Both the position numbers and the translations under genes were made by a program. Of a DNA stretch of 64,000 nt, positions 42,691 through 51,324 are shown piece by piece. The first letter of the stretch is position 1. Each line of letters opens with the position of its first letter. The notes under the pieces were generated by a model, which had not been told where the DNA came from, did not search any database, and saw nothing but the letters and a program-made list of their open reading frames with translations. The stretch is from positions 70,310 through 134,309 of the forward strand of contig DATGHC010000002.1 in assembly GCA_035308165.1 (NCBI GenBank). The letters run 5' to 3'. Source of the stretch: DASTCZ01 sp035308165. Its GTDB lineage: Bacteria; Acidobacteriota; Terriglobia; Acidiferrales; UBA7541.

Positions 42691-45165
42691 CTGAAGATGA
42701 CTGCGCTTCTCAATGACCTCCGCTACGCTTTCCGCAACTTCGCCAAAAATCCCGTTTTCACCGCGGCCGTAATTCTGTCTCTCGCCATCGGCATCGGCGC
42801 AAACACTTCTATCTTCAGCATCACCTACGCCTTGCTCCTGCGCCCGCTCCCATATAAGAACGCCGACCGTCTGGTCATCCTGTGGAATCGCTCGCCCGGT
42901 CTGAACATCACGCAGGACTGGTTTTCCCCCGCGCAATATTTCGACATCAAGAACGGTCACTCCGGATTCGAGCAGGTCGCCATCGCCATCGGCGGAAATT
43001 TCAATCTCACCGGCAGCGGAGATCCGGAGCGCGTCGGTGCGATTCGCGTCTCCTCAAATCTCTTGCCCATGCTGGGGGTCAACGCAGCCGCGGGCCGCCT
43101 TTTCACGCCGGAGGAAGATTCGCCCGGCCGTCAGCTCACGGCGGTCCTCACCTACGGATTTTGGTCGCAGCATTTCGGCTCTGACCCCAACATGCTCGGC
43201 AAGCCGCTCATCATCAATGGAGTCACTTACGAAGTCGCGGGCATCCTGCCGAAATACTTCTCCTTGCCGCGCGAAGTCCTGCCCATTCTTTACGGCACCG
43301 ATCACGCCGATCTATTTATTCCCCTGCCTTTCGGTGCTGACGCGCCGCAACACCGCCAGAACGAAGACTACAACATTCTCGGCACGCTCAAGCCCAGCGT
43401 CACGGTCGCGCAGGCCCAGGCGGAAATGGACACGCTCACCGCGCGACTCCGCCGCGACCATCCCGATGTCTATCCGCCCAATGGCGGTCTGACGTTCGGC
43501 ATCGTGCCGCTGCTCGATCAGGTCGTCGGCGACGCACGGCGGCCGCTGCTGATTCTTCTTGGCTCGGTTGGGTTCGTACTGCTGATCGCCTGCGCCAATG
43601 TCGCTAATCTTCAACTCTCGCGCGCAGTCGCGCGCCAAAAAGAAATCGCCATTCGCACCGCGCTGGGAGCGAGTCGCGGCCGTGTGATCCGACAATTGCT
43701 GACCGAAAGCATTTCGCTGGCCCTTTGCGGCGGTGCGCTCGGCGTGCTCTTTTCCTTTTGGGCCGTGAAGTGGATTCATGTTCTCGGACCCAAGAGCGTT
43801 CCGCGCCTCTACGACATTGGCGTTAACTCCGAGGCGCTTCTCTTCACGTTTTTGCTTTCCATAATTTCCGGCGCGCTCTTCGGCCTCGCGCCTGCCCTGC
43901 GCCTGGGCCGCCTTGATATCCACGCGACGCTTAAGGACGAGTCCCGCGGCTCCGCCGGGTCGGACGCTGTATGGGGACGCGGCAACAATCTTCGCCGGCT
44001 GCTGGTGGTTTCCGAGCTTGCGCTCAGCGTGGTCCTGCTGATCGGCGCGGGACTGCTGATTCGCAGCTTCGCGCGCCTGCAAAATGTTCAGCCCGGCTTC
44101 AATCCGAAAAATGTTCTCACTCTTGAGCTGACCATGACCGGCAAGAAATACGCCGACAGAAACGCGGTACTGAACACATATCACGATCTTTGGGATCGCC
44201 TCGAGCGCCTGCCCGGTGTCACCGCCGCAGGCGGCGTCACTCCTATCCCCCTGAGCGCGACATTCGCCTGGGGCCCTATCGTCATTGAGGGCCGCACTCC
44301 GCTCCCGGGCGAAAATTTCATCAATGCGGATGAACGCGTGGTTGCAGGCCACTATTTCCAGGCCATGGAAATCCCCCTGCTTAAGGGGCGCCTGTTCGAC
44401 GATCACGACAATGCCACTGCGCCTTTTGTAGCGGTCATCGACGAATATATGGCCCAGCAGTTCTGGCCCAACGAAAATCCCCTTGGCAAACACTTCCGCC
44501 ATGGAACCTTGACCGCTTCAGGTCAGCCCATCGAAATTGTCGGCGTGGTGGGGCGCATCAAGCAATACACTCTCGACGCCGATTCACGCATCGCGCTCTA
44601 TATGCCGCAAACGCAAAACCCGTCGCGCGGAATGGATGTGGTTTTGCGCAGCACGGGCGATCCTGCGGCGCTCACTTCCGCCGTCAAAGATCAGCTCCGC
44701 GCCATCGATCCCGATCTGCCTATGTATGGCGTGCGCACTATGGCTCAGCGCGTGGACGAATCTCTCGCCAGCCGCCGGTTCTCCATGTTGTTGCTGGGAT
44801 TGTTTGCGTCGCTGGCCCTGGCGCTCGCCGCCATCGGCACTTACGGAGTCATGGCCTATCTGGTCAATCAGGCCACGCGCGAAATTGGAATCCGCATGGC
44901 CTTGGGCGCCACGCAGCAAAATATCCTGTCGCTCATCCTGCGCAAAGGCTTGACCCTAACGCTTTCTGGAGTCGCACTCGGTCTCGCCGCCGCGTTCGCG
45001 CTTACTCAGCTTCTGCGCAGCCAGCTCTTCGGCATTAAAGCCACCGATCCCGCCACATTCTTTGCGATCGCAATTCTTCTCGCCGGCATCGCCCTCTTCG
45101 CCAGCTACATTCCCGCGCGCCGCGCCGCCCGGATTGATCCCATGATTTCGCTCCGGTCGGAATAA
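42673..45165 (+). CDS. Orphan ABC permease (ADOP type), 830 aa
   Basis: The fourth double permease of this family in the window. TM1 is LSLAIGIGANTSIFSITYALLLRPLPYKNADRLVILW, followed by a MacB-like periplasmic core, FtsX helices (about 290-420), a second half of the same order and the tail RAARIDPMISLRSE. The ATG at 42673 lies inside a repeat shared with two other intergenic sites, so the ATG at 42697 (MTALLNDLRYAFRNF) may be the true start; it gives the usual distance to the first helix. There is no PadR gene next to it and no ATPase. Confidence 0.86.
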   Translation: MLRYSPLKMTALLNDLRYAFRNFAKNPVFTAAVILSLAIGIGANTSIFSITYALLLRPLPYKNADRLVILWNRSPGLNITQDWFSPAQYFDIKNGHSGFEQVAIAIGGNFNLTGSGDPERVGAIRVSSNLLPMLGVNAAAGRLFTPEEDSPGRQLTAVLTYGFWSQHFGSDPNMLGKPLIINGVTYEVAGILPKYFSLPREVLPILYGTDHADLFIPLPFGADAPQHRQNEDYNILGTLKPSVTVAQAQAEMDTLTARLRRDHPDVYPPNGGLTFGIVPLLDQVVGDARRPLLILLGSVGFVLLIACANVANLQLSRAVARQKEIAIRTALGASRGRVIRQLLTESISLALCGGALGVLFSFWAVKWIHVLGPKSVPRLYDIGVNSEALLFTFLLSIISGALFGLAPALRLGRLDIHATLKDESRGSAGSDAVWGRGNNLRRLLVVSELALSVVLLIGAGLLIRSFARLQNVQPGFNPKNVLTLELTMTGKKYADRNAVLNTYHDLWDRLERLPGVTAAGGVTPIPLSATFAWGPIVIEGRTPLPGENFINADERVVAGHYFQAMEIPLLKGRLFDDHDNATAPFVAVIDEYMAQQFWPNENPLGKHFRHGTLTASGQPIEIVGVVGRIKQYTLDADSRIALYMPQTQNPSRGMDVVLRSTGDPAALTSAVKDQLRAIDPDLPMYGVRTMAQRVDESLASRRFSMLLLGLFASLALALAAIGTYGVMAYLVNQATREIGIRMALGATQQNILSLILRKGLTLTLSGVALGLAAAFALTQLLRSQLFGIKATDPATFFAIAILLAGIALFASYIPARRAARIDPMISLRSE

Positions 45166-45344
45166 GCTGCGCCCCCTCGACGATTTGCGCGATCAAGAAT
45201 TCTTTCGCTTGCTGCGCGCGGTTTTGTCTTTCAGTTAAACCTGATTGATCTATTCACGGGCAATTTCCGAAATCTTACTGCCGATGCGTTACTTTGCGCC
45301 AAGAAAAGCACCGCCCTCTCACGCAAAATGACACTCATATTTCT

Positions 45345-45446
45345 CCGTGCCCCTCCGTGTCCTCTTTGCCTCTGCAGTAAAGCTTATTGTTTTTTTTGCT
45401 CACCGTCTTGTATCTACCACGCGAAATGCCAACTTTCAACAGCGCC
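45345..45446. repeat. Dispersed intergenic repeat, copy 2
   Basis: Resembles copy 1 in CTCTGCAGTAAAGCT and copy 3 in the stretch from TTGT at 45408 to GCGCC at 45446 (CCACGCGAAATGCCAACTTTCA). It lies in the 295-bp gap between two convergent genes (permease and ankyrin protein), so it is not upstream of a gene. The rest of that gap shows no gene. Confidence 0.5.
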
Positions 45447-45460
45447 TGCAATTCGCTAAA

Positions 45461-46972
45461 TCACCCCTTCTTTCTCCCCGCCCAATCCCTCAGCATCGCC
45501 GCCACGTCCGCATGCTTGCCTTGCTCCGCGGCCTCGACCGCGTCAAACGTGCCCTGGAAATTCGTCCCTTTCTGCAGCGGGTCGAGCCCTTTCTCCACAA
45601 AGAAGCGGCACATTTCCAGATGCCCCCGTTGGGCGGCCATGTGCAGTACCGTCAATCCGCGCATGTCTTCCTTCACATCCGCGCCCGCGCCAATCAGGTA
45701 TTCCGCTTTGTCCAACTGCGGCTTGCCGAACGCGGTGTACCACAGCAGCGGAAAACCGTGCGCGCCGCGCTCGTGAATCCGTTGCGAGTCCTCCGCCAGC
45801 ATGCGCTTCATGTCATCGAGCGAGCCGAACACTGTCGCCGTGCACAGCGAATAGGACGCGCCGCGATCCAGCAAATGCCCTCCAATGTCCGGCCGCCCCA
45901 TGTGCGCCCCCGCTTCCACAGGCAACTCATCCCATGAGGCGCGCGTGTTCAGCAGTTCAGGAGCCAGCTCCACCAATTTCTTCACGCGATCAATGTTGAA
46001 GTGGCACAGCACAATAAATGCGTTAATGAAATCGCGCGGCAGTCCCTGCGTGTCGTCGCGCGTCAACGCCACGAATTTCGGGCCGTACTCAAATCGCCGC
46101 GCGTAATAATCCTTGGGAATTGAATTCGCATTCCGCAGCAGCGCCGCTGCTTCCATTTTTCCGCCTGCGGTCGCAATATCCAGCGCCGTCTGCCCCGCTG
46201 CATTCCTGGCGTTCACGTCGGCGCCCTTCTGCAACACCAATCGCACCATACGCGGATATCCCCCGCGCGCGGCACTGTGCAGCAAGGTGTCTCCATCCGA
46301 CGTTGCCGCGTTCGCTTCCATCCCATTCGCGATAATGTCAAATCCCATCGCCTCCGCTGACATCTGGAACGGTGATTGCAATCCCAAATGCATGGCCGTC
46401 GCGTTCTTCCGCCTCGGATTTCCCTGCTTGAAATTCATTCCATAGGTGATGGCGTTGTCCACGATGGTCGATTGACCACACAGCGCCGCCACGTGGATCG
46501 GCGTGTCGCCCGCCGGATTGGGCGCGTTCACCAAACCGGGCGCGGGCCGCAGCAGCTCGTTAAACCGGTCCACCTTTCCCCCCGCCGCCGCTTCGTGCGC
46601 GTCCAGCACCAGCCCCCTCGATTCAAACAGCGCCAGCATCTCCTTTTGCCCCGCGTAAGCCGCCAGCAAGTACACCGATTGTCCGTTCGCATCCCGTGCA
46701 TACAGCAGTCCCGGATCGCGCTCCAGCGCGCGAGTCACCTTCTCCACGTCCCCGTTGATCACTGCCAGCCGAAATGGATCCGTCTCCGGAGCAAAATCCC
46801 CCAGCGAATTTTCCAGCCCACGACTCACCGACCCTCGCTTCATGCCAATCGCTTCCGTCGAAAATCCTCTCGCCGGAGAAATCGCCGCCGCGAGCTTGCC
46901 CGCCGTCAGCGCTACACCTGTGATGCCCACCGCACTCGCGATAAAGTCCCGTCGCCGATAAGTTTTTGACAT
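45461..46972 (-). CDS. Tat-exported ankyrin repeat protein
   Basis: I start at the ATG at 46972 because GGAGG lies 6 nt upstream; the longer frame to 46996 adds eight residues without a ribosome site. The 503-residue product opens with a twin-arginine signal (YRRRDFIASAVGITG), so it is probably exported folded. Ankyrin repeats follow in two blocks, about residues 65-290 and 350-495, with consensus pieces such as GDTPIHVAALCG, DGDTLLHSAARGGYPRMVRLVLQKGADVNA and GLTVLHMAAQRGHLEMCRFFVEKG. Ankyrin proteins bind other proteins; the partner is unknown. It is antisense to the surrounding purine genes. Confidence 0.85.
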   Translation of the reverse strand: MSKTYRRRDFIASAVGITGVALTAGKLAAAISPARGFSTEAIGMKRGSVSRGLENSLGDFAPETDPFRLAVINGDVEKVTRALERDPGLLYARDANGQSVYLLAAYAGQKEMLALFESRGLVLDAHEAAAGGKVDRFNELLRPAPGLVNAPNPAGDTPIHVAALCGQSTIVDNAITYGMNFKQGNPRRKNATAMHLGLQSPFQMSAEAMGFDIIANGMEANAATSDGDTLLHSAARGGYPRMVRLVLQKGADVNARNAAGQTALDIATAGGKMEAAALLRNANSIPKDYYARRFEYGPKFVALTRDDTQGLPRDFINAFIVLCHFNIDRVKKLVELAPELLNTRASWDELPVEAGAHMGRPDIGGHLLDRGASYSLCTATVFGSLDDMKRMLAEDSQRIHERGAHGFPLLWYTAFGKPQLDKAEYLIGAGADVKEDMRGLTVLHMAAQRGHLEMCRFFVEKGLDPLQKGTNFQGTFDAVEAAEQGKHADVAAMLRDWAGRKKG

Positions 46973-47038
46973 GGTGGCCTCCTTCTCTGGTCGCACAATA
47001 ACTATTACGGTCTCAGCCCCCGAAACGCTTCTTCATTC

Positions 47039-47128
47039 TTGCGAATTTGCAGATCCTATGGTGAAGCCTTTTGTATCTTGCTCCCTGTTTTGTCCCCGCC
47101 ACGCGATATGCTAACTTTCATCAGTGCC
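47039..47128. repeat. Dispersed intergenic repeat, copy 3 (overlaps purN start)
   Basis: Carries GGTGAAGCCTTTTG, then the stretch 47090-47128 (CCACGCGATATGCTAACTTTCA) that matches copy 2 at about four of every five positions. It reaches the GTG start of purN. It may bring a promoter or leader sequence to purN. Confidence 0.5.
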
Positions 47129-47780
47129 TCCCAAACGCATTGGAGTTCTCCTCAGCGGCCGCGGCTCGAATCTTGAAGCCCTGGCCGATAGCGTCGCCGC
47201 CCGACGCATCCCCAACGCCGAAATCGCCGTGGTCATCAGCAACCGCGAAGGCGCTCCGGGCATCGAGCGGGCCGCCGCGCGCGGAATTCCTGCAAAGCTC
47301 ATCCCATCCAAGGGGTTGGAACGCGAGGCCTACGACAAGCAGGTCGCCGTCGTCCTCCAGGAATATAAAGTCGATCTGGTCTGTCTCGCGGGGTATATGC
47401 GCCTGCTCTCCCCATTTTTCGTCGCCGCGTTTCGCGGGCGCATCCTGAATATTCACCCGTCGCTGTTGCCGTCGTTCCCGGGGCTGGAAGCGCAGCGCCA
47501 GGCGCTGGAATTTGGCGCGCGATTTTCCGGCTGCACCGTGCATTTTGTGGATGAAAATCTCGACGCGGGTCCCATCATCCTGCAGGCCGTGGTTCCGGTA
47601 CTTGATGAGGACACGCCCGATACGCTCGGCGCGCGCATCCTCAAAGAGGAGCATCGCATTTATACTGAGGCGGTGAATCTGGTGCTCGAAGGCCGCACGC
47701 GGACCGAGGGCCGCCGCGTGATCCATTTGCCGCCTGCGCAAAGCGCGGCTGCAAAACAAGTGGGTGTAAAACATTCATGA
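47124..47780 (+). CDS. purN: Phosphoribosylglycinamide formyltransferase
   Basis: PurN transfers a formyl group from 10-formyl-tetrahydrofolate to GAR, step 3 of purine synthesis. The 218-residue protein has the N-terminal IGVLLSGRGSNLEAL, the catalytic segment NIHPSLLPSFPG (Asn and His) and the Asp in VDENLDAGPIILQ. It starts at GTG and ends in an ATGA overlap with tyrS. It is separated from the purQ-purM genes by the permease and the ankyrin gene. Confidence 0.95.
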   Translation: MPPKRIGVLLSGRGSNLEALADSVAARRIPNAEIAVVISNREGAPGIERAAARGIPAKLIPSKGLEREAYDKQVAVVLQEYKVDLVCLAGYMRLLSPFFVAAFRGRILNIHPSLLPSFPGLEAQRQALEFGARFSGCTVHFVDENLDAGPIILQAVVPVLDEDTPDTLGARILKEEHRIYTEAVNLVLEGRTRTEGRRVIHLPPAQSAAAKQVGVKHS

Positions 47781-49036
47781 CGCCGCAACCGGGTAGTTCA
47801 CCGAGAAAAGATACCTCCGCATTTCCCGAGGTCGCGGAGCAGGTCGCTTATCTGCGCAAAGGCGCTGCGGAAATTATTCCCGAGCCGGAGTTTGTCGCCA
47901 AGCTCGAGGCCTCGCGAAAAAACGGCAAGCCCCTGCGCGCCTATCTCGGCGTGGATCCCACCGCCCCCGACATTCATTTGGGCCACACCGTTGTCCTTCG
48001 CAAGCTGAAGCACTTTCAGGATCTGGGCCACACCGCCATTTTTCTGATTGGCGATTTTTCCGCCATGATCGGCGACCCCACCGGACAATCGGAAACTCGC
48101 CCTCCTTTATCCCGCGAACAGGTGGACGCCAACGCGAACACCTATCTCGAACAAGTTTTCAAGATTCTCGATCGGGATAAAACGGAAGTCCGCAAGAACA
48201 GCGAGTGGCTTGAAAAATTGACCAGCCATGAGGTTGTGCGTCTGTGCGGCCACTATCGGCTGGCGCGCATGCTGGAACGCGAGGATTTTCGCTCGCGCCT
48301 CGAAAAGAGCATTCCCATCTCCGTCCACGAATTGTTATATCCATTGCTCACTGCCTATGACGCGGTAATGCTCCAGTCCGACGTCGAGCTGGGCGCCACG
48401 GAGCAAAAATTTAATTTGCTCGTGCACCGGGACATCCAGCGCGAATACGGATTGCCGGGAGAAGTCGCGCTGACCATGCCCATTCTCGTGGGGCTGGACG
48501 GCGAGCGCAAAATGTCCAAGAGTCTCGGCAATTACGTCGGCATCACCGAGCCGCCCTCGGAAATGTTTGGTAAGTTGATGAGCATTTCCGACGACCTGAT
48601 GTGGAATTACATGGAGCTGCTCACCGACCGCGCGCCCGCGGAAATCACCCGACTGCGCCGCCACGTCGCCGAAGGCGCGGCGCATCCCATGGACGTGAAA
48701 ATCGGCCTCGCTCAGGAGATCATCGCGGGCTTTCACGGTGCGGCGGCTGCCGCTCACGCCGCCGAAGAATTCCACAAAGTGTTTCAACAGCGCGGCGCGC
48801 CTTCGGATGTCCCCGAAAAAATTCTCAAGCCCGGTGTGCGCCAGCTTTACGCGCTGCTCACGGAAGCCGGGCTGGCTCCGTCGCGCAGTGAAGCCGAGCG
48901 CCTGATCAAGCAGGGTGGTGTGGAAATTGATGGTGCCCGGGTGGAAGATGTGAAACGCGAAGTAAATCTGACCCCCGGCGCCCAAATCCTCCTGCGCGCC
49001 GGCAAGAAAAAATTCCTGCACATCCTCTGCGAATAG
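47777..49036 (+). CDS. tyrS: Tyrosyl-tRNA synthetase
   Basis: Class I aminoacyl-tRNA synthetase charging tRNA-Tyr. The HIGH-type motif is PDIHLGHTVV (about 60) and KMSKS appears in ERKMSKSLGN (about 235). The C-terminal ~60 residues form an S4 RNA-binding domain (PSRSEAERLIKQGGVEIDGARV). The 419-residue length and the spacing of the two motifs fit the TyrRZ-type bacterial enzymes. Its ATG overlaps the purN stop. Confidence 0.95.
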   Translation: MTPQPGSSPRKDTSAFPEVAEQVAYLRKGAAEIIPEPEFVAKLEASRKNGKPLRAYLGVDPTAPDIHLGHTVVLRKLKHFQDLGHTAIFLIGDFSAMIGDPTGQSETRPPLSREQVDANANTYLEQVFKILDRDKTEVRKNSEWLEKLTSHEVVRLCGHYRLARMLEREDFRSRLEKSIPISVHELLYPLLTAYDAVMLQSDVELGATEQKFNLLVHRDIQREYGLPGEVALTMPILVGLDGERKMSKSLGNYVGITEPPSEMFGKLMSISDDLMWNYMELLTDRAPAEITRLRRHVAEGAAHPMDVKIGLAQEIIAGFHGAAAAAHAAEEFHKVFQQRGAPSDVPEKILKPGVRQLYALLTEAGLAPSRSEAERLIKQGGVEIDGARVEDVKREVNLTPGAQILLRAGKKKFLHILCE

Positions 49037-49099
49037 CCGCCTTCTACTTCCTCGGCGGGGCCGGCGACATCATCAGCCGGGCTGAGGGCTACTGATTCT

Positions 49100-49594
49100 T
49101 CATCGCCGTTCCGCGTATTTCTTCAACCGCGCAAGGTATTCGCCATTGCGGCGCGCCACAGCGTGCCGGGTGACCAGCCAATCCACAACGCGTGCGATTT
49201 TGCCCGGCATTGCATATTCGCTGCGCATGGTCACACGCGCTCCGGTCGCGGTCGGCCCCACTTCCCACCTTTCAATCCCGCGCACCCCGTAAGCGTCTTC
49301 AAATCGCCACTCGAAGATCTTCGGCCACTCAAACCGTGTCACGACCGCCGTATGTGCCACTTCTTTTCTCGCGACCTTTCCGGTGATGCGCACTTTTTGC
49401 GCCACGCTGAATTCCGCGCACCCACCGGACACCTCGAATTCGCTTCTCATTTCCGCGCCATACCAGTACGGCATCCGTTGCGGAACCATGAACAGAAATA
49501 TGTCCGCAGGAGTCGCCGTGGTATCCATGCTGCATTCAACGATTCGGGGCTCTTGTTTCGCGGTTTTCATCGGCGCGGTGGACGAGTTTATCAC
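49100..49594 (-). CDS. SRPBCC/START-like protein
   Basis: A 164-residue protein (156 if the ATG at 49570 is used) with the helix-grip pattern of polyketide cyclase/START-like domains: an early strand (IVECSMDTTATPADIFLFMV), a central set of charged strands (EKIFEWRFEDA-like, here PKIFEWRFEDAYGVRGIERWEV) and a long C-terminal helix (ARVVDWLVTRHAVARRNGEYLARLKKYAE). It probably binds a small hydrophobic ligand. No partner is indicated by position. Confidence 0.72.
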   Translation of the reverse strand: MINSSTAPMKTAKQEPRIVECSMDTTATPADIFLFMVPQRMPYWYGAEMRSEFEVSGGCAEFSVAQKVRITGKVARKEVAHTAVVTRFEWPKIFEWRFEDAYGVRGIERWEVGPTATGARVTMRSEYAMPGKIARVVDWLVTRHAVARRNGEYLARLKKYAERR

Positions 49595-49671
49595 CGCCAG
49601 TATAATTTCCGTGGGAAGGGGTCACGCACGGCAGGCGACTCAAAAACGCGTGAAGGTTCAGGGATGAAGAC

Positions 49672-50460
49672 TCAGAAGGGAATCGCAGAGGCAGCAAGAA
49701 CGTGCCGGTTGCGCGTGGATTGAATGAAAACCACCGCGCGCAGATTATCGCGCTTCCATTCTTTGCCCAGCTTTACCGTGATCTGCGTTTCAAATGAAGT
49801 TTCGCCACCCGCGTTGGCCTTCCCAACCTTTGTAAATGCGCGTACAACTCCATCGTGTTCCAATCCCCGCCCGGCATTTTCTCCGGCGCGCACATTGGAA
49901 TGCAGGTGACTCTCGGTTACAGCAAGCAGCACATCAAACTTATCGGAAGCATCCCCCGGCAGTTTGCCTGCTTGAATGCGCAGCGCGCGCGAATCGCCGG
50001 CGGCATCGCCGGCCCATGCAAGCTGCAACTGTGCTTTCGGGTCAGCGGCCGCGGTCTCAATGGCTTGTTTTGCGCGGATCCCATTGCCTCCGACAAATTC
50101 CAGGTGTCCATCCACGACCATCTGCGGAGTGTAAACTTCCGAGCCCAAAATTCTGGAGTACTCCTCCTGCCGCCGCGTCGCGGCCGAAGACGCGAACGGG
50201 TCCAACCAGCCCTGGCCATCCCAGTAATCCACGTGCTGCTCCAGGATGATCACCTCTGCGTTGGCGAAGGGTTGCAGCGAATTTATTTTGGCGAGCAACG
50301 AATCCGCCGGAGGGCAGCTCGAGCATCCTTCCGAAGTGAATAATTCTACCAATACCGGGTTGCGCGGATTCGCCGCCTGAGACCGTGAAACGGGGGCAAT
50401 TGCTCCGACGGAAGAAAGCATCAGCAAGAACAGTGTTGCGCTGATCATGCGCGATTTCAT
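49672..50460 (-). CDS. DUF1223 family exported thioredoxin-like protein
   Basis: A 262-residue protein with a signal peptide (about 1-30) and the DUF1223 entry LVELFTSEGCSSCPPADSLLA, where C46 and C49 form a CxxC like a thioredoxin active site. Further conserved segments are VIILEQHVDYWDGQGWLDPF and YTPQMVVDGHLEFVG. Function is unknown; a secreted redox role is plausible. It is on the minus strand and its start is about 150 bp from the CGNR gene. Confidence 0.87.
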   Translation of the reverse strand: MKSRMISATLFLLMLSSVGAIAPVSRSQAANPRNPVLVELFTSEGCSSCPPADSLLAKINSLQPFANAEVIILEQHVDYWDGQGWLDPFASSAATRRQEEYSRILGSEVYTPQMVVDGHLEFVGGNGIRAKQAIETAAADPKAQLQLAWAGDAAGDSRALRIQAGKLPGDASDKFDVLLAVTESHLHSNVRAGENAGRGLEHDGVVRAFTKVGKANAGGETSFETQITVKLGKEWKRDNLRAVVFIQSTRNRHVLAASAIPF

Positions 50461-50609
50461 CGTCCAAATCCCCCCAACCTTGCGAACCAGCTAACTGGAG
50501 TTTTAGTGCATCTACTAGGATGCACTATGTTGCTTACTAGTCGCAAGCTAACCATTAAAGTGCAAGAAATAGGTTAGTGTTTTACCGCAATTGCCGTACA
50601 ATAACCCAT

Positions 50610-51266
50610 ATGTCTTCCGAATTCTCTCCCGATTCCCAAAACCGGAATTCGAGTTTTGTACTCCTTGGCGGACGCCTGGCGATCGATTTTGTAAATACCG
50701 CTCCCGATGCTGCAGGGGCGTCGGATGCGCTGACGAGTTGGGGGGATCTTGTGGCCTTCCTGGTGGCGACGGGGACGATATCCTTGAGCAGGGAAGCGAC
50801 GCTGCGCGATTTGGTCCAGGACGCGGAGTTGGAAACATCCGCGCTGCGCAGTTATTCGCTGCAGTTGCGCAGCGCGATCCGGCAAATTTTGGAGGCGCGG
50901 ATTTCCGGATATGTGTTGGATACGAATAGCATTGCCATCATCAATGGGATTCTCGAGTATACGGAAGGTTATGAGCAGCTGGAAGCTGTTGTGGATGCCG
51001 GCGTGGAAGAGCCGGACTGGCGCATGGCGCTGGTTTCTCGCAGCCATGGAATGGAGTGGCTGATTGCTGCCATCGCGCGGTCGGCGGCCAAACTGGTGGC
51101 GGAAGGCCCCGCCGCGCCGGTGCGCATCTGCGCGAACCCCAAGTGCGGACTTTTTTTCTATGACGATTCGCGTACCGGCGATCGAAAATGGTGCTCGATG
51201 GCAACGTGCGGAAACCGAACGAAGGTGGCGACTCATTTCCGGAGGCGGAAAGGCGGCAAGAAATGA
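50610..51266 (+). CDS. CGNR zinc-finger / ABATE domain regulator
   Basis: A 218-residue protein. The N-terminal ABATE (stress-induced regulator) domain begins GGRLAIDFVNTAPDA, and the C-terminus is a CGNR zinc finger: RICANPKCGLFFYDDSRTGDRKWCSMATCGNRTKVATHFRR, with Cys pairs and the Cys-Gly-Asn-Arg that name the family. These are probable DNA-binding regulators. The ATG at 50610 is preferred over a GTG at 50577 because the ABATE domain begins soon after it. Confidence 0.88.
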   Translation: MSSEFSPDSQNRNSSFVLLGGRLAIDFVNTAPDAAGASDALTSWGDLVAFLVATGTISLSREATLRDLVQDAELETSALRSYSLQLRSAIRQILEARISGYVLDTNSIAIINGILEYTEGYEQLEAVVDAGVEEPDWRMALVSRSHGMEWLIAAIARSAAKLVAEGPAAPVRICANPKCGLFFYDDSRTGDRKWCSMATCGNRTKVATHFRRRKGGKK

Positions 51267-51324
51267 GAAAAGCCAATTGCCACGGATTCACCACCGGGAG
51301 CACAGCGATCCCCGGAGAATTCTG

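Noticed and set aside
51267..51324. Weak CCGGG/CCCGG stem between the convergent CGNR and M48 genes as a terminator
   Set aside because: Only a 5-bp stem and no T-run.
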